From Bacillota bacterium (GTDB lineage: Bacteria > Bacillota > Limnochordia > Darwinibacteriales > DTU012), in assembly GCA_012521805.1 (NCBI GenBank), contig JAAYLQ010000120.1, forward strand, positions 1-11,627: a stretch of 11,627 nt of DNA. The letters are read 5' to 3'. The notes beneath the pieces are model-generated. The model saw only the letters and a list, made by a program, of their open reading frames with translations. It had not been told where the DNA came from and did not search any database. Made by a program: the position numbers and the translations under genes. Below are positions 1 through 6,373 of this stretch, piece after piece. Each line of letters begins with the position of its first letter. The stretch's first letter is position 1.

Positions 1-101
1 GTAGTTTGTATCTCTTCCAATGTTAGCACTTTGTCCTGACCAAAAAATCCAGTAACTTCGCTGATGAATTTTTCAACGATTTGTTGTAAAATATTAATCA
101 C
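1..101 (-). CDS. 5' end of a gene, probably ISLre2/UPF0236-family transposase (partial)
   Basis: Only the first 33 codons are present; the gene continues beyond position 1. It starts with GTG at 99-101, preceded by an AAAGGAG ribosome-binding site at 112-118, nine bases from the start. The visible protein begins MINILQQIVEKFISEV, then FFGQDKVLTLEEIQT: an amphipathic helix followed by a charged segment. This is like the N-terminus of ISLre2-family (UPF0236) transposases, which open with a short hydrophobic/charged helix ahead of the long helical region. The DDE catalytic part would lie outside the window, so the family call rests on general resemblance only. That a coding start is here is much more certain than the product. 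Confidence 0.45.
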   Translation of the reverse strand, partial: MINILQQIVEKFISEVTGFFGQDKVLTLEEIQT

Positions 102-111
102 AAGAGAGCAC

Positions 112-153
112 TCCTTTGGTTAGGATTTTGGCGATTCTATTTTACCAAAAGGA
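112..153 (-). promoter_or_regulatory. Inverted repeat covering the ribosome-binding site of the partial gene
   Basis: On the minus strand TCCTTTTGGT (144-153) can pair with ACCAAAGGA (112-120), with one bulged T and a 23-base loop. The second arm contains the AAAGGAG ribosome-binding site of the GTG-started gene at 101. In RNA that reads through from upstream, this hairpin would hide the site. Such masking is known for IS10 and IS200-type transposases; its role here is inferred. Confidence 0.4.
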
Positions 154-215
154 TGATCTCATGTTTAGTTTTATCCTACAACTACTTTACACTATGAAAG
201 TCCTTGACAGCACGT

Positions 216-1127
216 TTAAGCTAACTCCTCAATACGAGGCTGAAAGTCAAGTTTCTCTAACAAATCTACATAATCTGCTGGCTGAATTTGATCCAATGGC
301 TTTTCCATAAACGCTACCATCATCGCTTCCATCACATTGGTACCAAAGGAACGGCCTTGAATTTCCGGAGTGGTGGTAATCAGTAGTTTAATCCCAGCGG
401 AGCGTAAAAGCTCAACATCCGCTTGGGTGACAGTATTAGTAATAACAATTTTTCCAGGAACCCGTTCTGGCAGATATTTTTTGATCATGTGAAAGTCTCC
501 CGCGATCACATCTGCCCACTCATAGTACTTCTTAAAACTACTGTCTGGACAGCGCTTTTCCTGTTTAGCACCAATTGGATAAATCAGCTTAAAGGGCAGC
601 TGGACCACAATTGGTGCGACTGCCGGCGCAATCACATTGTGCAGAAGCTTTAAGCGATAAAGGGGAATTGGCAGGCCCAGCGCAAAAATAATATCACCAT
701 ACATTGTTCGGCAGCCGATGTCGTGGAAAGCTTCTGCCATGCCAAAGCGATCCATTGCGCTAACCATCAATACATTTTTGCCCCGCAGCAGATCAGGGTG
801 GCTTTCCATTAATTGATAAATTACCCGCCGCTCCAACGTGTTTTTTAAACCAGAGCCGTCAACCATCGGTGTTTTCTGGGCTGCTTTGGCTATTTTCTTA
901 GCTTCGCGGAAAGTATAGCGCCGTTTACCGCCCCAAATCCAAATATCAATGCCTCCCATACCAAAGGCATCAACTTGACCATCAAGGCTGCGGATTAAAT
1001 CGATTGCTTTGCCAATGTCTCCATCAGTCCCTTTCCGCTCTAAGCGAAAATTCTGCCCCAGAAAGCTTACCTCAGCGCTGTGATCACGTTTGCTCGAACC
1101 AATGCTTACACTCACTACCTGCTTCAT
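216..1127 (-). CDS. Conserved protein of the family often labelled 'quinate 5-dehydrogenase' (function unproven)
   Basis: 303 residues, soluble, no signal peptide. It matches from memory a Clostridia family whose database label is 'quinate 5-dehydrogenase'; I know of no biochemical proof for that activity. Visible blocks are SIGSSKRDH at 8-16, GMGGIDIWIWGGK at 56-68, a strand-loop-helix GKNVLMVSAMDRFGMAEAF at 116-134, and TTTPEIQGRSFGTNVMEA at 251-268. The strand-loop-helix is placed like a Rossmann nucleotide-binding turn, but it lacks a GxGxxG/A motif, so classical NAD(P) binding is doubtful. The ATG follows the TAA of the HTH gene with no gap (TAAATG), and its ribosome-binding site (GGTGGA) lies in the last codons of that gene, so translation is probably coupled. 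Transcription probably starts at the promoter before the HTH gene. The region after its TAA may be an IS end. Confidence 0.6.
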   Translation of the reverse strand: MKQVVSVSIGSSKRDHSAEVSFLGQNFRLERKGTDGDIGKAIDLIRSLDGQVDAFGMGGIDIWIWGGKRRYTFREAKKIAKAAQKTPMVDGSGLKNTLERRVIYQLMESHPDLLRGKNVLMVSAMDRFGMAEAFHDIGCRTMYGDIIFALGLPIPLYRLKLLHNVIAPAVAPIVVQLPFKLIYPIGAKQEKRCPDSSFKKYYEWADVIAGDFHMIKKYLPERVPGKIVITNTVTQADVELLRSAGIKLLITTTPEIQGRSFGTNVMEAMMVAFMEKPLDQIQPADYVDLLEKLDFQPRIEELA

Positions 1128-1658
1128 TTAACTTCCACCCTTTATGCTTAAGATCAACTCTTCCAAATCATCTGGACTGTAGTACACATCTTTCTTAATC
1201 GGGGATTCCCCGAGCTGAACACCGATTACCGCATCGCCAAAGATCGCCTCAGCCAAACGGATCCGCATATCGGAACCGATCATTACCACTACCTCAAATT
1301 CATGCAGGCTGGCTATGATCTCCATCAGCTGATTCATTAACGCTAACCCATTAACTGATTCAACAAACTGCCACCGCTCCTGATCAGTCATGAGCAGTAC
1401 ATAATCTATACCGTATTTTTGGCAGACTTGTTCTAATTCCAGCTTATTTTCCAAGGGAAAACCGATGATCGCAACACGACCACCTTTGCGTACTTCACCG
1501 AGAGCTTCTAACCGCGAAACAAATGTGCGGTCAACTCCAAGTTGATTGGCTGCTTCCTGCTGAGATAAACCAGCAGACCTCAAGGTGAGAATTCGATCAA
1601 CCGCGCGAAAAAGTTTTTCGCGGCTGATCAATTTATCGCCAATCCGAACAAAATCCAT
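1128..1658 (-). CDS. HTH-containing regulator-like protein, partner of the downstream dehydrogenase-like gene
   Basis: 176 residues from the ATG at 1656-1658. The frame is open for 11 more codons upstream, but AGGAGG at 1666-1671 is seven bases from this ATG and the extra codons would overlap that site. Residues 18-51 form a helix-turn-helix (LRSAGLSQQEAANQLGVDRT then FVSRLEAL) of the XRE/sigma-region-4 kind. Residues 60-176 look like an alpha/beta domain: RVAIIGFPLE, then EVVVMIGSDMRIRLAEAIFG and AVIGVQLGESP. This may sense a ligand or partner, but I do not recognise a named domain. The gene is the first of a two-gene unit, with its own promoter and a palindrome in the short leader. Autoregulation is a reasonable inference. 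The regulated genes beyond this pair are unknown. Confidence 0.7.
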   Translation of the reverse strand: MDFVRIGDKLISREKLFRAVDRILTLRSAGLSQQEAANQLGVDRTFVSRLEALGEVRKGGRVAIIGFPLENKLELEQVCQKYGIDYVLLMTDQERWQFVESVNGLALMNQLMEIIASLHEFEVVVMIGSDMRIRLAEAIFGDAVIGVQLGESPIKKDVYYSPDDLEELILSIKGGS

Positions 1659-1670
1659 CACAGTTCCTCC

Positions 1671-1690
1671 TGTGCACATAATTGTACACA
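1671..1690 (-). promoter_or_regulatory. Palindromic operator candidate before the HTH gene
   Basis: On the minus strand the site reads TGTGTACA, ATTA, TGTGCACA: an inverted repeat with 7 of 8 arm positions matching and a 4-base spacer. It lies between the -10 box and the ribosome-binding site, over the expected transcription start. A repressor bound here would block initiation. The HTH protein encoded immediately downstream is the obvious candidate; that link is inferred. Confidence 0.5.
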
Positions 1691-1693
1691 CTA

Positions 1694-1722
1694 ATCTTAT
1701 CAGATTCTGTTTTCGCGAGCAA
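1694..1722 (-). promoter_or_regulatory. Sigma-A type promoter for the HTH / dehydrogenase-like pair
   Basis: Minus-strand TTGCTC (1717-1722), a 17-base spacer, then TAAGAT (1694-1699). The -35 box lies inside the end of dusB. The predicted start near 1687 falls inside the palindrome. Both boxes are partial matches to consensus, but spacing and location are right. Confidence 0.5.
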
Positions 1723-2653
1723 GCTGTACTGAGAAAGATTCCAATAAAGATTTAACATCCTCATAACTTGCCACCTGATTCATGGCAGCTCTGAACTTAC
1801 TGGAGTTAGGCACACCCTTTAAGTACCAGGCTAGGTGCGCCCGCATCTCCCGCACCGCTTGGTTTTCTCCCTGCAGTTCAATTTTTAATCTCAGATGCTT
1901 TAATGCCGTTTCGAAGCGTTCGTTTAAACTTGGTTCAGGCAGCAGCTCGCCTGTACACAAATAATGCTTGATCTGCTTTAAAAGCCAAGGTCTGCCCAAG
2001 ACTCCTCGTCCTACCATGATATGATCACAGCCAGTCTCTGCTGCCATCCGCTCAGCTGCTGCAGGCGAATCAACATCTCCATTGCCGACTACTGGAATGC
2101 TGACCGCTTCCTTAACCCTGCGTATTTGCTCCCAATCAGCCTGACCGCTGTAAAACTGTTCCCGGGTTCTGGCGTGAACAGCAATCCAATATGCACCGGC
2201 ATCTTCAATTCTCTTAGCTATTTCCACACAGTTGATGCTGTCCTGATCCCAACCCAGCCTAATTTTTACTGTTACAGGAATCTGCACACTTGCAGTTACT
2301 GCAGATACAATCTTACTAATCAGCTCAGGCTGCTTCAGCAGGGCGGCACCGTCTCCGTTCTTAACGATTTTCGGAGTGGGACAGCCCATATTTAGATCGA
2401 TCATGTCAGGCTGGTACTGTTCAGCTACCATTACTGCCGCCTGGGACAGGACCTGAGGTTCATGACCAAACAGCTGAATCGCAATTGGCCGCTCCTGTTG
2501 TTTAAACTCCAACAGCTGCTTGGTATTTTGATTGTTGTAGACTAATCCCTTAGCTGAAATCATTTCACTGACAACTAAATCGCAGCCGAACTCTTTTACA
2601 ATTAATCGAAATGCTTGATCAGTAGCTCCAGCCATGGGAGCAAGGATTATCAT
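1700..2653 (-). CDS. dusB: tRNA-dihydrouridine synthase (DusB-like)
   Basis: FMN-dependent enzyme that reduces specific uridines in tRNA to dihydrouridine using NAD(P)H. 317 residues from the ATG at 2651-2653. The TIM-barrel signatures of the Dus family are present: LAPMAGATDQAFR at 4-16, MIDLNMGCPTPKIVKNG at 84-100 with catalytic Cys91, VKIRLGW at 129-135 with FMN-contacting Lys130, HARTREQFYSG at 160-170, VVGNGDV at 178-184 and IMVGRGVLGRPW at 202-213. The C-terminal helical tRNA-binding region is present (MRAHLAWYLKGVPNS). Most DusB proteins have about 10-15 residues before LAPMAG; here only three precede it, and the frame upstream is stopped within two codons. A TTG directly before the ATG is an alternative start (2656). 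GGTGA at 2660-2664 is a weak ribosome-binding site. It lies just after the rpmE terminator and 41 bases before the HTH gene. Confidence 0.93.
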   Translation of the reverse strand: MIILAPMAGATDQAFRLIVKEFGCDLVVSEMISAKGLVYNNQNTKQLLEFKQQERPIAIQLFGHEPQVLSQAAVMVAEQYQPDMIDLNMGCPTPKIVKNGDGAALLKQPELISKIVSAVTASVQIPVTVKIRLGWDQDSINCVEIAKRIEDAGAYWIAVHARTREQFYSGQADWEQIRRVKEAVSIPVVGNGDVDSPAAAERMAAETGCDHIMVGRGVLGRPWLLKQIKHYLCTGELLPEPSLNERFETALKHLRLKIELQGENQAVREMRAHLAWYLKGVPNSSKFRAAMNQVASYEDVKSLLESFSVQLARENRI

Positions 2654-2670
2654 CAAACATCACCACGCAT

Positions 2671-2701
2671 AAAAAACTAAAAGCAGGGTGTCCCCCTGCT
2701 T
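2671..2701 (-). terminator. Intrinsic terminator after rpmE
   Basis: On the minus strand AAGCAGGG, a 5-base loop, CCCTGCTT, then TTAGTTTTTT: an 8-bp GC-rich stem followed by a U-rich run. It begins 16 bases after the rpmE stop and ends 17 bases before the dusB start. With the promoter upstream of rpmE it suggests a mainly monocistronic rpmE message, and dusB would depend on read-through or a promoter overlapping the hairpin. Confidence 0.85.
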
Positions 2702-2717
2702 AAAGATTTCCATAAAA

Positions 2718-2930
2718 TTAATTTTCACTCTTCAAATCATATTTTTTCAAAAAGCGTTCGATACGACCGCCGCTGCTGGCCACTTTTTGGCGCTGACCGG
2801 TATAGAATGGGTGGCATTTCGAACAAACCTCAACCCGAATTTCTTTCTTTGTTGATTTAGTAACAAAGGTCTCTCCACAAGCACATGTTACTGTTGCTTC
2901 TCCGTAATTTGGATGGATACCTTCTTTCAC
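2718..2930 (-). CDS. rpmE: Large ribosomal subunit protein bL31, zinc-binding type
   Basis: 70 residues, a component of the 50S subunit near the inter-subunit bridges. It starts MKEGIHPNY, the canonical L31 N-terminus, and carries the four zinc-ligand cysteines Cys16, Cys18, Cys36 and Cys39 (CAC and CSKC), so it is the C+ form rather than the zinc-free paralogue. SGGRIERFLKKY near the end is also typical. The start is the GTG at 2928-2930, not the in-frame GTG three codons earlier: a 7-base anti-Shine-Dalgarno match, GAGGTGA, ends five bases before it, and this gives the exact family N-terminus. It has a near-consensus promoter upstream and an intrinsic terminator downstream. Confidence 0.97.
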   Translation of the reverse strand: MKEGIHPNYGEATVTCACGETFVTKSTKKEIRVEVCSKCHPFYTGQRQKVASSGGRIERFLKKYDLKSEN

Positions 2931-2965
2931 TGCCTTCACCTCACTCTCTCGCTACACCATTCCTT

Positions 2966-2994
2966 ATTATATCACAGGAGAGTTAGTGGAACAA
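2966..2994 (-). promoter_or_regulatory. Strong sigma-A promoter for rpmE
   Basis: Minus-strand TTGTTC (2989-2994), a 17-base spacer and a perfect TATAAT (2966-2971), with a TG one base before the -10 box (extended -10). The predicted start is near 2959, leaving a leader of about 29 bases to the rpmE GTG. It lies in the 79-base gap after the M23 peptidase gene. Confidence 0.85.
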
Positions 2995-3009
2995 GCATAA
3001 AATGCGCCA

Positions 3010-4119
3010 CTAATCCTTTAAGTATTTAATCGGATCGACCGGATTCCCTCTGTACCTAATTTCAAAGTGGAGATGAGGACCGGTTGAGTTCCCAGTATTG
3101 CCGCTGTATGCAATAATGTCTCCACGTTTAACCTGCTGACCTGCTTTAACAACTAAGCGTGAATTGTGGGCATAGCGTGTTTCAACTTGATTGCCATGAT
3201 CGATGTAAACGACGAGCCCATAGCTACCGTTCTCGCCGGAGAAAGTTACTCTACCGTCAGCCGCCGCCCTAACCGGAGTCCCTGTTACAACTGCCAAATC
3301 AAGACCGTTGTGCATTCTACCCCAACGAGGACCAAAATGCGAGGAAATTCTCCCCCGTACCGGCCAGTCAAACGCCTTTTGCAGCTGACCATTAACTACA
3401 AGGGCATCCTTAACCAGTAACTGGGTGGCACCAGGAATTACAATTTCCATGCCAGGTTGGATTGTGGATGGGTTAGAAATTTTATTTGCGTCGATAATTT
3501 CCACTAGAGAAATCCCATAGCGCTGCGCAATTTCCCACAAACTTTCACCGTATGCAACTTTATGGAGCACACCCTTGACGGTTAAGATTTTTAATTCCTG
3601 TCCAACCCGGATCCGATTACTGTTTTTAATGTTATTGGCCGAGACAATCTGACTGACAGTAATCCCATACGAGTTGGCAATGTCCCACAAAGTCTCACCG
3701 GAGCGCACGGTATGAATTAATACGGTAGGTTTTTCCCGCTCAGCGTTAGGAGTGGGTATCTGCGTTTGAGGAATTAAAACTTCATCCACCTTTACTGCTG
3801 GCTTAACAGCTTTGCCTTCATCAACGTGGACACTGGCAGGTTCACCTAAATCGGCATCAGTACCAGCAGCTAAAGCAGCAACAGTTAAATCGCTGTCACC
3901 GCTGATCGTCTCCTCTTTAACTTCATTAATTTCACTAGATAGATCACTGCTGTCTTTTGAAGCACCAGTGGTATCAGCTGCAATTTCAGCGACATCAGAT
4001 TCCCATTCAAATCCACCTATATTTAACCTGCTATCTAAGTTACCAATTAACGAAAGGCTAAAAAGTGCCATTAAAATAAATAAAGCAAATGGTCTTAGAT
4101 AGCGATGCCGACCATTCAT
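3010..4119 (-). CDS. Membrane-anchored LysM / M23 peptidoglycan endopeptidase
   Basis: 369 residues. The N-terminus has basic residues (RHRYLR) then a hydrophobic stretch at 11-28, a signal peptide or membrane anchor. A Ser/Glu/Ala-rich, disordered-looking linker covers about 30-130. Two LysM peptidoglycan-binding repeats follow: HTVRSGETLWDIA at 136-148 through 179, and HKVAYGESLWEIA at 186-198 through 229. The M23 (LytM/lysostaphin-type) domain spans 253-366 with zinc ligands His270, Asp274 (HNGLD) and His351, and catalytic His318 (RYAH) and His349 (HLHFE); all are intact, so it should be active. Start: ATG at 4117-4119 behind GGAGGAGG; the longer frame from a TTG at 4173 would put 18 extra residues before the signal segment. 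It follows rho by 61 bases. Related proteins in spore formers include SpoIIQ-like proteins, but LysM repeats favour general wall remodelling; no sporulation role is shown. Confidence 0.92.
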   Translation of the reverse strand: MNGRHRYLRPFALFILMALFSLSLIGNLDSRLNIGGFEWESDVAEIAADTTGASKDSSDLSSEINEVKEETISGDSDLTVAALAAGTDADLGEPASVHVDEGKAVKPAVKVDEVLIPQTQIPTPNAEREKPTVLIHTVRSGETLWDIANSYGITVSQIVSANNIKNSNRIRVGQELKILTVKGVLHKVAYGESLWEIAQRYGISLVEIIDANKISNPSTIQPGMEIVIPGATQLLVKDALVVNGQLQKAFDWPVRGRISSHFGPRWGRMHNGLDLAVVTGTPVRAAADGRVTFSGENGSYGLVVYIDHGNQVETRYAHNSRLVVKAGQQVKRGDIIAYSGNTGNSTGPHLHFEIRYRGNPVDPIKYLKD

Positions 4120-4180
4120 AGTTTTCCTCCTCCGCCATACCCTTACCCCCAATTTTTCGACACCGATTTGCAAAATCCTC

Positions 4181-5449
4181 TTAAGTATTCCTTAGATTCT
4201 CCGCAAAACTGGAATTAATTATTAAATCAACCAGCTCTGTATTGGACTTGGTATTGGTTAATCGTTCTAAAAGCAAATCCAAAGTTTCAGCAGGACCTAA
4301 AGAGCCCATCGCTTTGCGCAAAATCCACATTGCTTCAAGCTCTTCGCTATTGAGCAGTAACTCTTCTTTACGTGTACCTGACCGATACACATCAATAGCG
4401 GGAAAGATTCTTCTTTCTGCCAGTCTACGATCTAAATGCAGCTCCATATTCCCGGTCCCTTTAAATTCCTCAAAGATCACATCATCCATGCGGCTTCCGG
4501 TTTCTATCAAGGCTGTAGCCAAGATAGTAAGACTGCCCTGTTCTTCCAATTTTCGAGCAGCTCCGAAAAATCGCTTTGGCCGATGCAGAGCCGCTGGGTC
4601 TACGCCGCCAGAAAGTGTTCGTCCGCTGGGTGGAACAACCAGGTTATGGGCGCGGGCAAGCCTGGTAATGCTGTCAAGAAGAATCACTACATCTTTACCT
4701 GACTCTACTAATCGTTTTGCCCTCTCCAGGACAATATCCGCTACACGAACATGGTTTTCTGGGGGTAAGTCAAATGTGGAACTGATCACTTCACCATCAA
4801 CAGAGCGCTGCATATCAGTTACTTCCTCAGGTCTTTCGTCAATCAGCAGCACAATTAGTTCAATGTCCGGGTGATTCCTGGTAATTGCATTGGCTAATTG
4901 TTTTAGAATAGTTGTTTTACCAGCCTTGGGAGGTGCTACAATCATTCCGCGCTGGCCTAAACCTAATGGGGCAATGATATCAATCAGTCTGGTAGAAATC
5001 TCGGTGGGTTCAGTCTCTAACCGTAAGCGTTGGTTAGGATAAATTGGAGTCAAGTCATCAAAATGGGGCCTTTTAATCGCTAATTCAGGATTAGACAAGT
5101 TAATGGCAATTACTTTTAATAAAGCGTAATACCTTTCGCCATCTTTCGGAGGGCGAACCTGTCCAAGTACCTCGTCTCCTACTCTCATGTTAAAGCGTCT
5201 AATTTGAGAAGGAGAAACATACACATCATCCACACCAGGTGTATAGTTGTCAACTCTCAGAAATCCAAAACCATCCGGCATTATTTCTAAGATCCCACTG
5301 ATAAACAGCAGTCCTTCTCTCTCTGTTTCGGCTTTAAGAATTTGAATGATCAGATCTTTTTTGCGTAAATTCGAATATGGAACCGATAAATTTTTAGCAA
5401 TTGACTGCAGTTCAGCTGTAGTCATGCTTTCTAATTCCGCAATTTCCAA
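4181..5449 (-). CDS. rho: Transcription termination factor Rho
   Basis: Hexameric RNA-dependent ATPase/translocase that ends transcription of untranslated RNA. 422 residues, close to the E. coli length (419), without a large N-terminal insertion. Order: Rho N-domain about 4-40 (LESMTTAELQSIAKN), cold-shock-like primary RNA-binding domain about 50-115 (SGILEIMPDGFGFLR), Walker A APPKAGKT at 172-179, catalytic-glutamate block DERPEEVTDM at 204-213, Walker B VVILLDS at 254-260, Q/R-loop region SGRTLSGGVDPAALHRPKRF at 275-294, and SGTRKEELL at 357-365 with the arginine finger Arg360. The start is TTG at 5447-5449 with GAGGTG at 5458-5463, eight bases away; the ATG eight codons later has a poor site and would cut the N-domain. 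It follows fba by 56 bases, with a perfect hairpin in the gap, as the fba/rho/rpmE neighbourhood of Firmicutes predicts. Confidence 0.97.
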   Translation of the reverse strand: MEIAELESMTTAELQSIAKNLSVPYSNLRKKDLIIQILKAETEREGLLFISGILEIMPDGFGFLRVDNYTPGVDDVYVSPSQIRRFNMRVGDEVLGQVRPPKDGERYYALLKVIAINLSNPELAIKRPHFDDLTPIYPNQRLRLETEPTEISTRLIDIIAPLGLGQRGMIVAPPKAGKTTILKQLANAITRNHPDIELIVLLIDERPEEVTDMQRSVDGEVISSTFDLPPENHVRVADIVLERAKRLVESGKDVVILLDSITRLARAHNLVVPPSGRTLSGGVDPAALHRPKRFFGAARKLEEQGSLTILATALIETGSRMDDVIFEEFKGTGNMELHLDRRLAERRIFPAIDVYRSGTRKEELLLNSEELEAMWILRKAMGSLGPAETLDLLLERLTNTKSNTELVDLIINSSFAENLRNT

Positions 5450-5470
5450 ACAACGAACACCTCATTTCCA

Positions 5471-5499
5471 GTGGATTGGATCAGAACGATCCAATCCAC
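5471..5499 (-). repeat. Perfect 12-bp hairpin in the fba-rho gap
   Basis: On the minus strand GTGGATTGGATC (5488-5499), the loop GTTCT, and GATCCAATCCAC (5471-5482). The stem is perfect and starts six bases after the fba stop. No U-tract follows (the next minus-strand bases are TGGAAATGAGG), so it is not a standard intrinsic terminator. It ends seven bases before the rho ribosome-binding site. It may protect the fba 3' end, act as a processing site, or help control rho. Confidence 0.8.
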
Positions 5500-5505
5500 A
5501 AACTC

Positions 5506-6357
5506 TTACGCCCTGCCAACGGAGCCAAACAGCTCCATTTTAGCTTTGACTGCATCTTTCAATGCTGATTTTGCGGGTCCAAGAATCTTGCGTGGGTCAA
5601 TTTCATCCGGATGATTCTTGAGCACCTCTTTAACTGCATTTGAGAATGCAATCCGCAGATCAGTATCAATATTAATCTTGACTATTCCGTAAGAAATTGC
5701 TTTCTGGATTGCATCATCGGAAACTCCTGAAGCACCATGAAGTACCAGCGGAGTATCAATCCGACTGCTGATCTCATTTAAGCGCTGGAAGTCTAATTTC
5801 GGTTCTCCCTTATAAACTCCGTGGGCGGTTCCAATAGCAATAGCTAAAGCATCACAGTTAGTGCGTTCCACAAATTCAGCTGCTTCATCAGGGTCTGTCA
5901 TTAACGCATCATGCTCTGCAACAACGACATCGTCTTCCACGCCGCTAATTTTACCGAGTTCAGCTTCTACTGAAACGTTGTTGGGGTGGGCCACTTCTAC
6001 AACCTTCTTAGTAATAGCAATATTCTCCTCGAAGGACATTTGTGACCCATCAATCATAACAGCGGAAAAACCATGGCGGATGCAACGCACCACTTGGCTG
6101 AAATCAGTGCCATGATCAAGATTGAGAGCTACAGGCACTTTTGCTTGAGCGGCTGCCAGTTTGCCCATTTCGGCAATATACTCTAGACCTGCATATTTCA
6201 ATCCACCTTGACTGGCTTGAATAATGACAGGGGAGTTAACCTCCTCAGCAGCTTCCACAATTGCTTGTAAGATTTCCATGTTGTTAACATTGAAAGCTCC
6301 TACAGCATATTTTCCGCGTTTAGCTTCTTGTAAGATTTCTTTTCCTGATACTAACAT
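5506..6357 (-). CDS. fba: Class II fructose-1,6-bisphosphate aldolase
   Basis: Zinc-dependent aldolase of glycolysis and gluconeogenesis, interconverting fructose 1,6-bisphosphate with dihydroxyacetone phosphate and glyceraldehyde 3-phosphate. 283 residues, the usual length of the Bacillus FbaA type. Catalytic Asp81 and zinc ligand His82 lie in LNLDHG, Glu132 in VEAELG, His179 in GTAHGVYKG and zinc ligand His207 in LHGASG; NIDTD at 229-233 binds phosphate. All key residues are intact. The start ATG at 6355-6357 follows a purine-rich AGGGGG site eight bases upstream. It lies 16 bases after the zinc-ribbon gene and before rho, as in many Firmicutes, but the transaldolase, murA and glpX genes often found between fba and rho are absent. 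Related sugar-acid or tagatose aldolases share the fold; the context favours fructose bisphosphate. Confidence 0.94.
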   Translation of the reverse strand: MLVSGKEILQEAKRGKYAVGAFNVNNMEILQAIVEAAEEVNSPVIIQASQGGLKYAGLEYIAEMGKLAAAQAKVPVALNLDHGTDFSQVVRCIRHGFSAVMIDGSQMSFEENIAITKKVVEVAHPNNVSVEAELGKISGVEDDVVVAEHDALMTDPDEAAEFVERTNCDALAIAIGTAHGVYKGEPKLDFQRLNEISSRIDTPLVLHGASGVSDDAIQKAISYGIVKINIDTDLRIAFSNAVKEVLKNHPDEIDPRKILGPAKSALKDAVKAKMELFGSVGRA

Positions 6358-6371
6358 TTATAATTCCCCCT
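6356..6371 (-). repeat. 16-base exact repeat, copy 1 (fba ribosome-binding site)
   Basis: Minus-strand AGGGGGAATTATAAAT, with the final AT being the first two bases of the fba start codon. An identical copy occurs at 6994-7009. It includes the AGGGGG ribosome-binding site of fba. Confidence 0.85.
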
Positions 6372-6373
6372 CA

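Larger units (their letters stand above)
1..213 (-). mobile_element. Possible end of an insertion sequence (ISLre2-like), cut by the window edge
   Basis: Inference from three observations: the partial gene at 1-101 has a transposase-like N-terminus; the minus-strand motif TGCTGTCAAGGAC, which resembles an IS terminus, lies at about 200-212, three bases after the TAA of the preceding gene; and the transposase start can be masked by a hairpin, as in several IS families. Neither the opposite end nor a target-site duplication is visible, so the boundary is approximate. The alternative is an ordinary chromosomal gene with a 114-base leader. Confidence 0.33.

Noticed and set aside
1952..1959. TGTACACA half-site inside dusB resembling the operator arm
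   Set aside because: It is a single half-site within coding sequence with no inverted partner at the right distance, so chance is enough.
2672..2673. Possible promoter for dusB inside the terminator region
   Set aside because: The T-rich run resembles parts of a -10 box, but no -35 box at 16-18 bases could be found, so I did not list a promoter.
4242..4874. Long plus-strand open frame of 210 codons opposite rho
   Set aside because: It lies wholly antisense to a conserved rho gene, is rich in Ser and Arg as shadow frames are, and shows no domain or ribosome-binding site of note.
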